Positions 52,941 to 61,416 of a stretch of 64,000 bases of DNA are shown here, in pieces. Location: assembly GCF_010685995.1 (NCBI RefSeq), contig NZ_JAAGWK010000021.1, positions 124,001 to 188,000 of the forward strand. The letters are read 5' to 3'. Source of the DNA: Goekera deserti. GTDB lineage: Bacteria > Actinomycetota > Actinomycetes > Mycobacteriales > Geodermatophilaceae. Made by a program: the position numbers and the translations under genes. A model generated the notes under the pieces. That model was not told the origin of the DNA. It made no database searches and saw nothing but the letters and a program-made list of their open reading frames with translations. Each line of letters opens with the position of its first letter. Positions within the stretch are counted from its first letter, which is position 1.

Positions 52941-53441
52941 ATGGCCGGCGAGACCATCATCACCGTCATCGGCAACCTGACTGCCGACCCGGAGTTGCGG
53001 TTCACGCCGTCCGGCGCAGCCGTCGCGAACTTCACCATCGCCTCGACGCCGCGGACGTTCGACCGCCAGTCGTCGGAGTGGAAGGACGGCGAGGCCCTGT
53101 TCCTCCGCTGCAACGTCTGGCGCCAGGCGGCCGAGAACGTCGCCGAGTCGCTCACCCGCGGATCGCGGGTCATCGTCTCGGGGCGCCTCAAGCAGCGTTC
53201 GTTCGAGACGAAGGAAGGCGAGAAGCGCACCGTCGTCGAGCTCGAGGTCGACGAGGTCGGCCCCTCGCTGCGCTACGCCACCGCGAAGGTCACCAAGGCC
53301 AACCGCGGTGACGGCGGCGGCGGTGGTGGCGGCTTCGGCGGCTCCTCCGGTGGCGGCTTCGGCTCCTCCGGTGGCGGTGGCGGCGGGTCCAGCGACCCGT
53401 GGTCCACGCCCGCGCCGTCGTCCGACGAGCCTCCTTTTTGA
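52941..53441 (+). CDS. ssb: Single-stranded DNA-binding protein
   Basis: SSB coats single strands during replication and repair. Residues 1 to about 115 are the OB fold ([32 protein letters not shown] and [19 protein letters not shown]). A Gly/Ser-rich linker follows. The conserved acidic tip is shortened here to SSDEPPF, the docking tail for partner proteins. It sits between rpsF and rpsR, the usual actinobacterial order. Confidence 0.98.
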   Translation: MAGETIITVIGNLTADPELRFTPSGAAVANFTIASTPRTFDRQSSEWKDGEALFLRCNVWRQAAENVAESLTRGSRVIVSGRLKQRSFETKEGEKRTVVELEVDEVGPSLRYATAKVTKANRGDGGGGGGGFGGSSGGGFGSSGGGGGGSSDPWSTPAPSSDEPPF

Positions 53442-53476
53442 TCCACTCTCCCCAGCACTGACCCAGGAGACCCCCT

Positions 53477-53713
53477 GTGCCCAAACCGCCCATCCGCAAG
53501 GTCAAGAAGAAGGTCTGCCAGTTCTGCAAGGACAAGGCGACCGGTGTCGACTACAAGGACACCACCCTGCTGCGCAAGTTCATCTCCGACCGCGGCAAGA
53601 TCCGCGCTCGCCGGGTGAGCGGCAACTGCAGCCAGCACCAGCGCGACGTCGCCGTGGCCGTGAAGAACAGCCGCGAGATGGCCCTGCTGCCCTACACGTC
53701 GACGGCGCGCTGA
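53477..53713 (+). CDS. rpsR: 30S ribosomal protein S18
   Basis: A 78-residue basic protein with [19 protein letters not shown] and [29 protein letters not shown], the S18 core. Cysteines at the N-terminus (CQFC) and later (GNCSQHQ) make it a zinc-binding type S18. It starts with GTG and ends two bases before rplI. Confidence 0.97.
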   Translation: MPKPPIRKVKKKVCQFCKDKATGVDYKDTTLLRKFISDRGKIRARRVSGNCSQHQRDVAVAVKNSREMALLPYTSTAR

Positions 53714-53715
53714 TC

Positions 53716-54171
53716 ATGAGCGACTCACGACTCATCCTCACCGCGGAGGTCACCGGTCTCGGTTCCTCCGGCGACATCGTCGAGGTCAAGGGCGGGTACG
53801 CCCGCAACTACCTCCTGCCCCGCGGCCTGGCCATCCAGGCCACCAAGGGTGCCGAGAAGCAGATCGCGGCCCTGCGCCGCGCGCGTGCCAGCCGCGAGGC
53901 GCACACGCTCGAGGACGCCAAGGCCCTCGCCGGCTCGCTGTCGAAGCTGACCGTGACCCTGCCGGCCAAGGCCGGTCAGGGTGGTCGGCTGTTCGGCCGG
54001 ATCACCACGGCCGACGTCGTCGCCGCGGTCAGCGCCGCCGGTGGCCCCGACCTCGACCGTCGTCGGGTCGAGCTGCCGAACAGCATCAAGAGCACCGGCA
54101 CGCACACGGTGACCGTCCGGGTCCACCCGGAGGTCACCACCGAGGTCACCCTCGAGGTCGTCGCCAGCTGA
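53716..54171 (+). CDS. rplI: 50S ribosomal protein L9
   Basis: A 151-residue L9. The N-terminal domain has the signature VTGLGSSGDIVEVKGGYARNYLLPRGLA, followed by the long connecting helix and a C-terminal domain (GQGGRLFGRITTADVVAAV and GTHTVTVRVHPEV). The start is the ATG at 53716. Confidence 0.98.
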   Translation: MSDSRLILTAEVTGLGSSGDIVEVKGGYARNYLLPRGLAIQATKGAEKQIAALRRARASREAHTLEDAKALAGSLSKLTVTLPAKAGQGGRLFGRITTADVVAAVSAAGGPDLDRRRVELPNSIKSTGTHTVTVRVHPEVTTEVTLEVVAS

Positions 54172-54175
54172 AGAG

Positions 54176-54232
54176 TGCCCCCCTTCCCCCCACCCTTCGC
54201 AGGCTCAGGGCGGGACCCTGGAGGGGGCCGTG
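54176..54232. repeat. Stop-proximal palindromic element, copy 12 (inverted)
   Basis: It directly follows the rplI stop. The reverse complement reads GGCCCCCTCCAGGGTCCC, then GCCCTGAGCCTGCGAAGGGT, nearly identical in its core to copy 2 after gyrB, 47 kb away. Confidence 0.65.
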
Positions 54233-54551
54233 CACGGCTCCTGTGGGGGCGTCGGACCCCGGTCCGGCGCCCCTGCAGGTGTTCCCGGAGCATGCAGGCG
54301 GGCGCTGTGCCCCGGGTGCGCCGGACGAGTCCTGCCAACAGGCCCGCGCCGCTTCGGCGGCACCTGTGGAGGCGGAACGCCCCGTCCCAGGGCGCGGACC
54401 GGTGCGCCACGCCGGGGCCGAGAAACTTCGGTGACTTCTTCCCGTCCACAGGCTGTCCGGCACGTTGCCGCAGGTGAGGAGCGTGTCGCGGGCCGCCGGG
54501 CGGCCGCCGTCCCCCGCTGCCTCCACACGGCGCCTCCGTGCGTCCACCGAC

Positions 54552-54560
54552 TTGTCCACA
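54552..54560 (+). promoter_or_regulatory. DnaA box upstream of dnaB
   Basis: An exact match to the actinobacterial DnaA box TTGTCCACA. It could let DnaA control dnaB, or titrate DnaA. A second half site, TTGTGCAGA, follows. Confidence 0.6.
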
Positions 54561-54770
54561 GGTTGTGCAGAGAGGCGTCCCCAACGGTGTTGGACGCCGG
54601 CCCCGCGGGTTCCTAGCGTCGACCCCAGCAGCCGCGGGGCACCGTCCCGCGGCATGCGCCCGGCGGCCGGCGTTCTGTCGGTACGGGGCGCTAAGCAGTA
54701 CCCGACACCGACGGCGCCGACCTGGCGCCGCCGGCGGCGACGACGTTCGTGGAAGGTGGGGGACCAGCGC

Positions 54771-57383
54771 GTGGCAGTGGTCGACGACATCAGCCGGCCC
54801 AAGGCGGCGGCGCCGGAGTACGACCGGCAGCCCCCTCAGGACGTCGCTGCCGAGCAGTCGGTCCTCGGCGGGATGCTGATGTCCAAGGACGCCATCGCCG
54901 ACGTCGTGGAGGTCCTGCACGGCAACGACTTCTACCGACCCGCCCACCAGATCGTCTACGACTGCATCCTCGACCTCTACGGCCGCGGCGAGCCGGCCGA
55001 CGCCATCACCGTCGCCGCCGAGCTGAATCGCGCCGACCAGCTGTCCCGGATGGGCGGCGCGGTCTACCTGCACACCCTGATCGCCTCCACGCCCACGGCG
55101 GCCAACGCCGGCTACTACGCCGCGATCGTGGCCGAGCAGGCCGTGCTGCGCCGGCTGGTCGAGGCCGGCACCCGGATCGTGCAGATGGGCTACGGCGCCG
55201 CCGGCGGCGGGGGCGACGTCGACGACATCGTCGACCGGGCCCAGCAGGAGGTCTACGACGTCACCGAGAAGCGCATGAGCGAGGACTACTCGCGCCTCGA
55301 GGACGTCCTGCAGCCCACCATGGACGAGCTGGACGCGATCGCCTCCCGCGGTGGCACCGCCCGCGGTGTGCCCACCGGCATCCGCGACCTCGACGAGCTG
55401 ACCAACGGCCTGCAGGCCGGCCAGATGATCGTCATCGCCGCCCGTCCTGGCGTGGGCAAGGCCCTGGCCCTGGACACGCCGCTCGCCACGCCCGGCGGTT
55501 GGACGACGATGGGCGAGATCACCGTGGGGCAGCAGGTGCTCGGTGCCGACGGCCGGCCGACCACGGTGGTGGCCGCGACCGAGGTGCTGCGCGGGCGCCC
55601 CTGCTTCGAGGTGCACTTCTCCGACGGCTCGGTCGTCGTCGCCGATGCCCAGCACCAGTGGCTGACCCACGACCGGGCCAGCCGGCGCGCCGCGCAGGAG
55701 GCCCGGGCGGCCGGGGGCACGCGGGCGCCGCGTCAGGTCCCCGCGGTCCGGACGACCGAGGAGCTGGCCCGCACCCTGCGCTGCGCCACGGCGGACGCCC
55801 GGCTGAACCACTCGGTGACCAACGCCGCCCCACTGGAGCTGCCCGACGCCGACCTGCCGGTCCCGCCCTACGCCTTCGGGGTGTGGCTGGGCGACGGCTC
55901 CTCCGCGGCGGCCCAGTACACCAGCGACGACCCGGAGATCGCGGTCCACATCGAGGCCGAGGGCCTGGTCGTCACGCCGACCGGCGCCGACCGGCGGTAC
56001 TCCCTGCGGCTGCCCGCCCACCCACCGGTGGCCGAGCGGACGTGCCCGATGTGCGGCGGGTCGTTCCTGCCGAGGACCTCGCAGGTCCAGACCTGCGGGA
56101 AGGCCTGCGGCGGGCGTCTGCGGGCCTCGGGCGGGGTCGGCCGCAGTGCCACCTGCGCCGAGTGCGGCGGGCCGTCCGCCGGCCTCGCGCAGTGCCAGGG
56201 GTGCCGGGACCACCACGGGACGGTGCAGGCGCGGCTGCGTTCCCTGGGCGCGCTGGGTGACAAGCACATCCCCGTCCGGTACCTGCGGGCGTCGGTCGCC
56301 CAGCGACGGGCGCTGCTCGCCGGCCTGCTGGACAGTGACGGCACGGTCGCGCCGAACGGCGTGGTGCAGTTCGCGGTGACCAGCCGGCGGCTGGCGGAGG
56401 ACGCCCGGGAGCTGATCGCGAGCCTGGGCCACCGTGTGCGGATGTCGCGCAAGCCCGTCGCCGGGCGCGGCCCGGACTCCTCGACCTGCTTCACCCTCAC
56501 CTTCAGCACCGACGACGAGGTCTTCCGGCTGGAGCGCAAGAAGCTGGCGCACAAGGAGCGAGGTGCGCGCACGTTCACCGCTCGGGGTGTCCGGTTCATC
56601 ACCGACGTGCGGCCGGTGGACAGCGTCCCCGTGCGGTGCATCCAGGTCGATGCCGACGACCACCTCTTCCTGGCCGGGCGCAGCTTCATCCCGACCCACA
56701 ACTCGACGCTCGGGCTGGACATCGCGCGCTCGGCCGCCGTGAAGCACGGCAAGGCCGCCTGCATCTTCTCCCTGGAGATGAGCAAGCACGAGATCACCAT
56801 GCGTCTGCTGTCCGCCGAGGCAAAGGTGCCGCTGCACCACATGCGCGCCGGCACGCTGAGCGACGAGGACTGGTCGAAGCTGGCCCGTCGGATGGGTGAG
56901 GTCGCCGATGCGCCGCTCTACATCGACGACTCCCCCAACATGACGATGATGGAGATCCGGGCCAAGGCGCGGCGGCTCAAGCAGCGCAACGACCTCGAGC
57001 TGGTGGTCATCGACTACCTGCAGCTGATGACGTCGGGCAAGCGGGTGGAGAGCCGCCAGCAGGAGGTCTCGGAGTTCTCCCGCGCGCTGAAGCTGCTGGC
57101 CAAGGAGCTCGAGGTGCCGGTGATCGCGATGAGCCAGCTGAACCGTGGGTCCGAGCAGCGTCAGGACAAGAAGCCGATGCTGTCGGACCTCCGCGAGTCG
57201 GGCAGCATCGAGCAGGACGCGGACATGGTCATGATGATCCACCGCGAGGACATGTACGAGAAGGAGTCCCCGCGGGCCGGCGAGGCCGACATCATGCTGG
57301 TCAAGCACCGCAACGGCCCCACCGCCAACGTCACGGTCGCCTTCCAGGGCCATTACAGCCGCTTCGTCGACATGGCCAACTGA
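54771..57383 (+). CDS. dnaB: Replicative DNA helicase DnaB, intein-containing precursor
   Basis: DnaB is the hexameric 5'-3' helicase of the replisome. The N-terminal domain starts at PPQDVAAEQSVLGGMLMSKDAI. The RecA-like domain begins TGIRDLDELTNGLQAGQMIVIAARPGVGK. The P-loop is cut after this Lys230 by a 414-residue intein, then resumes STLGLDIARSAAVKHG, FSLEMSKHEITMRLL, VVIDYLQLM, LNRGSEQRQDKKPMLSDLRESGSIEQDAD and MLVKHRNGP. The spliced protein has about 456 residues, normal for DnaB. The GTG at 54771 follows GGTGGGGGA. ATP binding needs splicing. Confidence 0.97.
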   Translation: MAVVDDISRPKAAAPEYDRQPPQDVAAEQSVLGGMLMSKDAIADVVEVLHGNDFYRPAHQIVYDCILDLYGRGEPADAITVAAELNRADQLSRMGGAVYLHTLIASTPTAANAGYYAAIVAEQAVLRRLVEAGTRIVQMGYGAAGGGGDVDDIVDRAQQEVYDVTEKRMSEDYSRLEDVLQPTMDELDAIASRGGTARGVPTGIRDLDELTNGLQAGQMIVIAARPGVGKALALDTPLATPGGWTTMGEITVGQQVLGADGRPTTVVAATEVLRGRPCFEVHFSDGSVVVADAQHQWLTHDRASRRAAQEARAAGGTRAPRQVPAVRTTEELARTLRCATADARLNHSVTNAAPLELPDADLPVPPYAFGVWLGDGSSAAAQYTSDDPEIAVHIEAEGLVVTPTGADRRYSLRLPAHPPVAERTCPMCGGSFLPRTSQVQTCGKACGGRLRASGGVGRSATCAECGGPSAGLAQCQGCRDHHGTVQARLRSLGALGDKHIPVRYLRASVAQRRALLAGLLDSDGTVAPNGVVQFAVTSRRLAEDARELIASLGHRVRMSRKPVAGRGPDSSTCFTLTFSTDDEVFRLERKKLAHKERGARTFTARGVRFITDVRPVDSVPVRCIQVDADDHLFLAGRSFIPTHNSTLGLDIARSAAVKHGKAACIFSLEMSKHEITMRLLSAEAKVPLHHMRAGTLSDEDWSKLARRMGEVADAPLYIDDSPNMTMMEIRAKARRLKQRNDLELVVIDYLQLMTSGKRVESRQQEVSEFSRALKLLAKELEVPVIAMSQLNRGSEQRQDKKPMLSDLRESGSIEQDADMVMMIHREDMYEKESPRAGEADIMLVKHRNGPTANVTVAFQGHYSRFVDMAN
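55461..56702 (+). mobile_element. DnaB intein, class 3 type with endonuclease and Cys clusters (414 aa)
   Basis: The insert starts with Ala (ALALDTPLATPGGWTTMGE), not Cys, and ends FIPTHN before Ser. It has the class 3 triplet: Trp67 (ADAQHQW, block B), Cys393 (VRCIQV, block F) and Thr412 (PTHN, block G), so Cys393 should start splicing. LAGLIDADG motifs are LGDGS (143-147) and LAGLLDSDG (286-294). Between them lie CPMC...CGKAC (C195, C198, C212, C216) and CAEC...CQGC (C232, C235, C245, C248), two likely zinc sites. Confidence 0.9.
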
Positions 57384-57419
57384 CCTGCCCCGTCCGGGAC
57401 TCCGGTCCCCGGTGGCAGG

Positions 57420-57474
57420 CAGTGGCCCGTCAGCGGCCAGTAGGGAGCCCGACGTGGCCGCTGACGGGTCACTG
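57420..57474. terminator. Long hairpin terminator after dnaB
   Basis: A 20-bp stem with a single G-T mismatch (57420-57439 against 57455-57474) encloses a 15-base loop. It begins 37 bases after the dnaB stop and lies just before the convergent CsoR-like gene. No T run follows. Confidence 0.85.
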
Positions 57475-57503
57475 CTCGCGGTCAGCCGCCTGCCTGGGCG
57501 CGG

Positions 57504-57770
57504 TCAGGCCAGGGCCAGGAACAGCTTCTCCATCTTCTTCACGTCGACGCCGTCCAGGCCCTCGTCGGACTCCGCGAGGCAGTGCTGCAGGCCGGTGGCG
57601 ACGATCGCGTAGCCGCTGCGGGCGATCGCCTTGTTCACGGCGGCCAGCTGGGTGAGCACCGACTCGCAGTCCGAGCCCTCCTCCATCATCCGGATGACGC
57701 TGCCGAGGTGGCCGTGCGCTCGCTTCATGCGCGTGATGATCGCCTTGATCTCGGTGGGTTCGAGGTCCAC
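57504..57770 (-). CDS. CsoR/FrmR-family metal-sensing repressor
   Basis: An 88-residue all-helical protein of the DUF156 family (ITRMKRAHGHLGSVIRMMEEG, VLTQLAAVNKAIARSGYAIVATGLQHCL). The residues corresponding to the CsoR copper site are present: Cys35, His63 and Cys64. Loss of repression on metal binding is expected, but the inducer is not proven. The GTG at 57770 has AGGA upstream. It is divergent from an MMPL pump, and two G/C-tract palindromes of the CsoR operator kind lie between. Confidence 0.9.
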   Translation of the reverse strand: MDLEPTEIKAIITRMKRAHGHLGSVIRMMEEGSDCESVLTQLAAVNKAIARSGYAIVATGLQHCLAESDEGLDGVDVKKMEKLFLALA

Positions 57771-57908
57771 GGGTCCTGCTCTCTGGGTCTGGTGGCGGTC
57801 GACCGCGCCGGACCCGCGCCCCGCGTGACGGGCCCGAGGTGGGACGGCGGCTGCTCGGGGTCGGTGGGCTGACCGCCGACCCCCTCGATGGGACGAGCTC
57901 AGGCTACA

Positions 57909-57960
57909 ACCCCCTGGGGGGATCTGCTACGGTCGCGCTGCTTTATCCCCCCGGGGGGAT
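57909..57960. promoter_or_regulatory. Two CsoR-type operators between csoR-like and MMPL genes
   Basis: Site 1 is ACCCCCTGGGGGGAT (57909-57923). Site 2 is the perfect 16-mer ATCCCCCCGGGGGGAT (57945-57960). Their starts are 36 bases apart. Paired C/G-tract palindromes with A/T edges match the type 2 operators of CsoR/RcnR-like proteins. Both lie upstream of the MMPL start at 58010. Confidence 0.82.
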
Positions 57961-58009
57961 GCAGGCGATCCACGAACTCCTCCCGGCACGGACCCACTGG
58001 AGGCCCCGC

Positions 58010-60241
58010 ATGACGTCGACCACCGGCCGACCCCCTGCCCTGCTGCCGCCCGACCCCGCCGCGCCGGGCGCGGCACGAGGCGACACCCCCGACCCGGTGG
58101 GTGTCCGACGCCGGTTCGGGCCGCTGGGGCGGCTCGGTCTGGCCGTCGTCGACCACGGCCGGGTCACCGCGATCGTGTGGCTCCTGCTGGTCATCGGCCT
58201 CGGCGCCTTCGCCCCGCGGGTGGAGGCCGAGCTGTCCGGGGCCGGCTGGCAGGCCGACGGCTCGGAGTCGGTGGCGGTCCGCGAGCTCGCGCAGGACCGG
58301 TTCGGCGGCAACGCCAGCCACGCCCTTCAGGTCGTCGTCCACTCCGACGACGGCCCGGTCACCCAGGGCCGGGGCGCGGAGGTGCTGGCGCAGGCCACCG
58401 CCCTCCTGGAGGCCGACCCGCGGATCTCGTCCGTCGTCCAGCCCCAGCCCGGTGCCATGCTCTCCGCCGACGGGTCCACGGCCGTCCTGCTCGCCGGGGC
58501 CGACGCCGACACCAACGACATGGTCCGCGCCGCCGACGCGCTGACCGAGCCGCTGGAGGCCCTGTCCGGGGACGGCGTCGAGGTCGACCCGACCGGCTCC
58601 TCGCAGCTGTGGAGCGACTTCAACGAGGCCAACCTGCAGGCCATGCTCCAGTCCGAGCTGCTCTCCTGGCCGCTGACCCTGGCCATCCTGGTGGTCGCGT
58701 TCGGTGCCCTGGTCGCCGCCGGGCTGCCACTGCTGTTGACGCTGGCCGGGCTCGTCGCCTCCGCCGGGTCGTTGGTGCTGGTCAACCAGCTGGTGCCCGT
58801 CTCCATCTGGGCGCTGAACTTCGCGCTGATGTTCGCCCTCGCCCTGGGCATCGACTACGCGCTGTTCGTCGTCGTCCGGTTCCGGGCCGCGCGCGCGGCC
58901 CAGGCGGCGGCCGGGCAGCAGGGCCGGCCGGCTGCGCGGCTCGCCGTCGCCGAGACCATGGACACCGCCGGCAAGGCCGTGCTGCTGTCCGGCGTCACCG
59001 TCCTGGTCTCGCTGAGCGCGGTGATGATCGTGCCCAGCCCCTCGTTCCGCTCGATGGCCGGCGGGATCATGCTCGCCGTCGTCTTCGTGCTCGCCGCCAC
59101 CCTCACCCTGCTCCCGCTGGTGCTGGTGCGGCTGGACCACCGGGTCGACGCTCTCTCCCTGCCGTGGACCGCGCGCGCCGAGCACCGGTCCCCGCGCTTC
59201 GCCGCCTGGGGTGCCCACCTGTGGAAGCACCCCGTGCTCGCCGGGGTCGCGTCCACGGTGGTCCTGCTCGCGCTCGCCGCGCCCGTCGTCGGGCTCAGCA
59301 CCGCCATGCCCTCGATCGCGGTGCTCCCGGAGGATGCCCCGGCGCGCGAGGGCTACGACCGGGTGCAGGAGGCGTTCGGCGTCGGGGCGCCCGGCGCCCT
59401 GCAGGTGGTCGCCGACGCCGCCGACGCCGACGCCACCGTGCAGGTCCTGGACCAGGACCCCGGGATCGCCGCGGTGGCGCCACCGGTGCCCGCCACCGAC
59501 GGCAGCGCGCAGGTGCTCGTGCAGGCCGCGCCCACCGTCGACCCGTCCGACCCGGCACTCGCCGAGACCGTGGACCGGCTGCGGGACCAGCTCCCCCGGT
59601 CGGCGCTCGTGGGTGGCGCCGCGGTGGAGAACCTGGACCTGGAGTCCGAGCTCGACGCCGTCACCCCGGTGGTGGTCGTGACCGTCCTGGTGCTCGGGTT
59701 CCTGCTGTTGCTCGTCGCGCTGCAGGCGCCGCTGATCTCCCTGCTCGGCACCCTCGTCAGCCTGCTGTCCACGGCCGCCGCGTTCGGCGTCGCCCGCCTG
59801 GTCTTCCAGGAGGGCATCGGGGCCGGCCTGCTGGGCTTCCAGTCGCAGGGCTTCCTGGACGCCTGGGCGCCGGTGTTCTTCTTCGCGATGATCTTCGCGA
59901 TCGCGATGGACTACACCGTGTTCCTGCTGGCCTCGGCCAAGGAGCACTGGGAGCGCACCGGTGACCCGCGGGAGGCGATGGTCGGCGCGATGGCGCACTC
60001 CGGCCGGGTCGTCTTCGCCGCGGGCGCGGTGATGGTGGTCGTCTTCGCCACCTTCGCGCTCTCCGGCCCGCTGCCGCCCAAGGAGATGGGCATCGTGCTG
60101 GGCGTCGCCGTCCTGCTGGACGCCTTCCTGGTGCGGCTGGTGCTGCTGCCGGTGCTGCTGCGCCTCACCGGCCGGGCCGCCTGGTGGACCCCGGCCTGGC
60201 TGGCCCGCGTGCTGCCCGACATCCGCTTCTCGCACTCCTGA
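58010..60241 (+). CDS. MMPL family transporter
   Basis: A 743-residue RND-superfamily pump with two repeats of one helix, an outer loop and five helices. The conserved stretches are LIGLGAFAPRVEAELSG, then GIDYALFVVVRFR in the first half, and AMDYTVFLLASAKEHWERTGDPREAM in the second half; the central Asp-Tyr pairs are the proton-relay positions. MMPL pumps usually move lipids or small molecules outward. The ATG at 58010 follows GGAGG. Control by the adjacent CsoR-like protein would make it metal- or thiol-stress-induced. Confidence 0.93.
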   Translation: MTSTTGRPPALLPPDPAAPGAARGDTPDPVGVRRRFGPLGRLGLAVVDHGRVTAIVWLLLVIGLGAFAPRVEAELSGAGWQADGSESVAVRELAQDRFGGNASHALQVVVHSDDGPVTQGRGAEVLAQATALLEADPRISSVVQPQPGAMLSADGSTAVLLAGADADTNDMVRAADALTEPLEALSGDGVEVDPTGSSQLWSDFNEANLQAMLQSELLSWPLTLAILVVAFGALVAAGLPLLLTLAGLVASAGSLVLVNQLVPVSIWALNFALMFALALGIDYALFVVVRFRAARAAQAAAGQQGRPAARLAVAETMDTAGKAVLLSGVTVLVSLSAVMIVPSPSFRSMAGGIMLAVVFVLAATLTLLPLVLVRLDHRVDALSLPWTARAEHRSPRFAAWGAHLWKHPVLAGVASTVVLLALAAPVVGLSTAMPSIAVLPEDAPAREGYDRVQEAFGVGAPGALQVVADAADADATVQVLDQDPGIAAVAPPVPATDGSAQVLVQAAPTVDPSDPALAETVDRLRDQLPRSALVGGAAVENLDLESELDAVTPVVVVTVLVLGFLLLLVALQAPLISLLGTLVSLLSTAAAFGVARLVFQEGIGAGLLGFQSQGFLDAWAPVFFFAMIFAIAMDYTVFLLASAKEHWERTGDPREAMVGAMAHSGRVVFAAGAVMVVVFATFALSGPLPPKEMGIVLGVAVLLDAFLVRLVLLPVLLRLTGRAAWWTPAWLARVLPDIRFSHS

Positions 60242-60287
60242 CCCCCGCACCCGCCACCCGCACACCGAGACGATCGAGAGGGACGAC

Positions 60288-60455
60288 ATGTGCCGAGCAA
60301 CCCCCTGCAGCACCTGCGGGAGGACCACCTGGGCCGGCTGCGGCCAGCACGTCGCGCAGGTCCGGGCGAGCGTGTCCGCCGCGCAGTGGTGCCCCGGGCA
60401 CCCGGGCGCCACCGAGGCGCGACGCTCGCTGTGGAGCCGGGTGCTGCGCCGCTGA
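60288..60455 (+). CDS. Cys-rich mini-protein (55 aa)
   Basis: A small frame directly after the MMPL gene: ATG at 60288, GAGAGGGA upstream, and a start 47 bases after the MMPL stop. The product begins MCRATPCSTCGRTTWAGCGQ and has Cys2, Cys7, Cys10, Cys18, His21, Cys35 and His38, arranged as CxxC, CxxH and CxxH pairs. The TCGxTTWAGCGxHV pattern is one I know from short conserved proteins in actinobacteria and fungi without a firm function. Zinc or copper binding is likely. Co-transcription with the pump is inferred from spacing. Confidence 0.8.
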   Translation: MCRATPCSTCGRTTWAGCGQHVAQVRASVSAAQWCPGHPGATEARRSLWSRVLRR

Positions 60456-60465
60456 CGGCCGCAGG

Positions 60466-61416
60466 TCAGCCCGCCCGGCGCCGCTCCACCGGCAGGTGCA
60501 CCGGCGGCGTCGGGAACGGGCTGGCCCCGACGACGCCGCCGGCGGCCGCGGCCAGCTCCGGCTGCTCGCGGCCGGCGCTGCGCCGGGCCAGCACCAGGAC
60601 GCCGCCGACCAGCAGCACCACACCGATCAGCTGACCGCTGCGGGCGACCGCGCCCAGGGCCAGCGACTCACCGAACACCGGGCCGGCCAGCCCGATCGCG
60701 ATCAGCGGCTCCAGCACGGCCATCGCCGGCAGCGACTCGATGAGCGCACCGGTCTGGTAGGCCCACTGGGCCATCGTGATGCCCACCGCGCCGCTGAGGA
60801 CCAGGGCGTAGAACGGCCAGGACACCAGCCAGCGGTCGACGTCCACCTCCACCAGCGCCTTCAGCTGCAGGCCGGTGCTGCCGAAGCCGCACCCGGAGGC
60901 GATGCCGAGCACCAGGGCCCGGTGCGGCGCGTTCGGCCGCAGCGCCCACACCGCCGCGAGCAGGGCCACCCCCACCGCCGCGGCGACGCACAGCCCGAGG
61001 GCGAGGTCGGTGGCCCCGCGGCCCTCCCCGGGGTGCGCGGCGAGCAGGAAGACACCGAGTCCGACGACGACCACCACCGCCGCCGCCCACTGCACCCGGT
61101 CGGGCAGGGCGCGGCCCGGGTGCAGCCGGTCCACCACCGCACCCAGGACCAGCGACAGCACCAGACCGCTGGACAGCAGCGGCTGCACGAGCACCACCGC
61201 ACCGTGGTGCAGCGCGAAGGCGTGCAGGGTGAGGCCGACCACCGCGGCGAACTGACCGGCCAGCCAAACGGGGTGCCGGATCAGCTTCTGCAGCAGCCGG
61301 AGCACCCGCCCGGCGCCCTGCCCGGAGTCCACCGAGCTGGCCGCCCGGTGCTGCACCACGGTCGACACGGCGAAGGCGGACGCGGAACCCAGGGCCAGCA
61401 GGACGGCGGCGATCAC
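60466..61416 (-). CDS. EamA/DMT-type membrane transporter
   Basis: A 316-residue protein with about nine to ten membrane helices in two halves (LLALGSASAFAVSTVVQHRAA at the start; AVLEPLIAIGLAGPVFGE near the end, a typical EamA motif). Proteins of this kind export metabolites or act as magnesium/metabolite carriers. The start is taken as the GTG at 61416; the upstream extension is low complexity. It is convergent with the mini-protein gene, 10 bases between stops. Confidence 0.82.
   Translation of the reverse strand: MIAAVLLALGSASAFAVSTVVQHRAASSVDSGQGAGRVLRLLQKLIRHPVWLAGQFAAVVGLTLHAFALHHGAVVLVQPLLSSGLVLSLVLGAVVDRLHPGRALPDRVQWAAAVVVVVGLGVFLLAAHPGEGRGATDLALGLCVAAAVGVALLAAVWALRPNAPHRALVLGIASGCGFGSTGLQLKALVEVDVDRWLVSWPFYALVLSGAVGITMAQWAYQTGALIESLPAMAVLEPLIAIGLAGPVFGESLALGAVARSGQLIGVVLLVGGVLVLARRSAGREQPELAAAAGGVVGASPFPTPPVHLPVERRRAG

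Larger units (their letters stand above)
54172..54770. other. rplI-dnaB intergenic region with a DnaA box
   Basis: Six hundred bases without a supported gene. It begins with a palindromic element (54176-54232). An exact DnaA box TTGTCCACA lies at 54552-54560 and a weaker CCGTCCACA at 54442-54450. Frames running through it are low complexity. The dnaB promoter should lie near the end. Confidence 0.6.

Noticed and set aside
54465-54770. N-terminal extension of DnaB from 54465
   Set aside because: The extra 102 codons are low complexity and unlike any DnaB. The GTG at 54771 has a ribosome site and gives the normal N-terminus.
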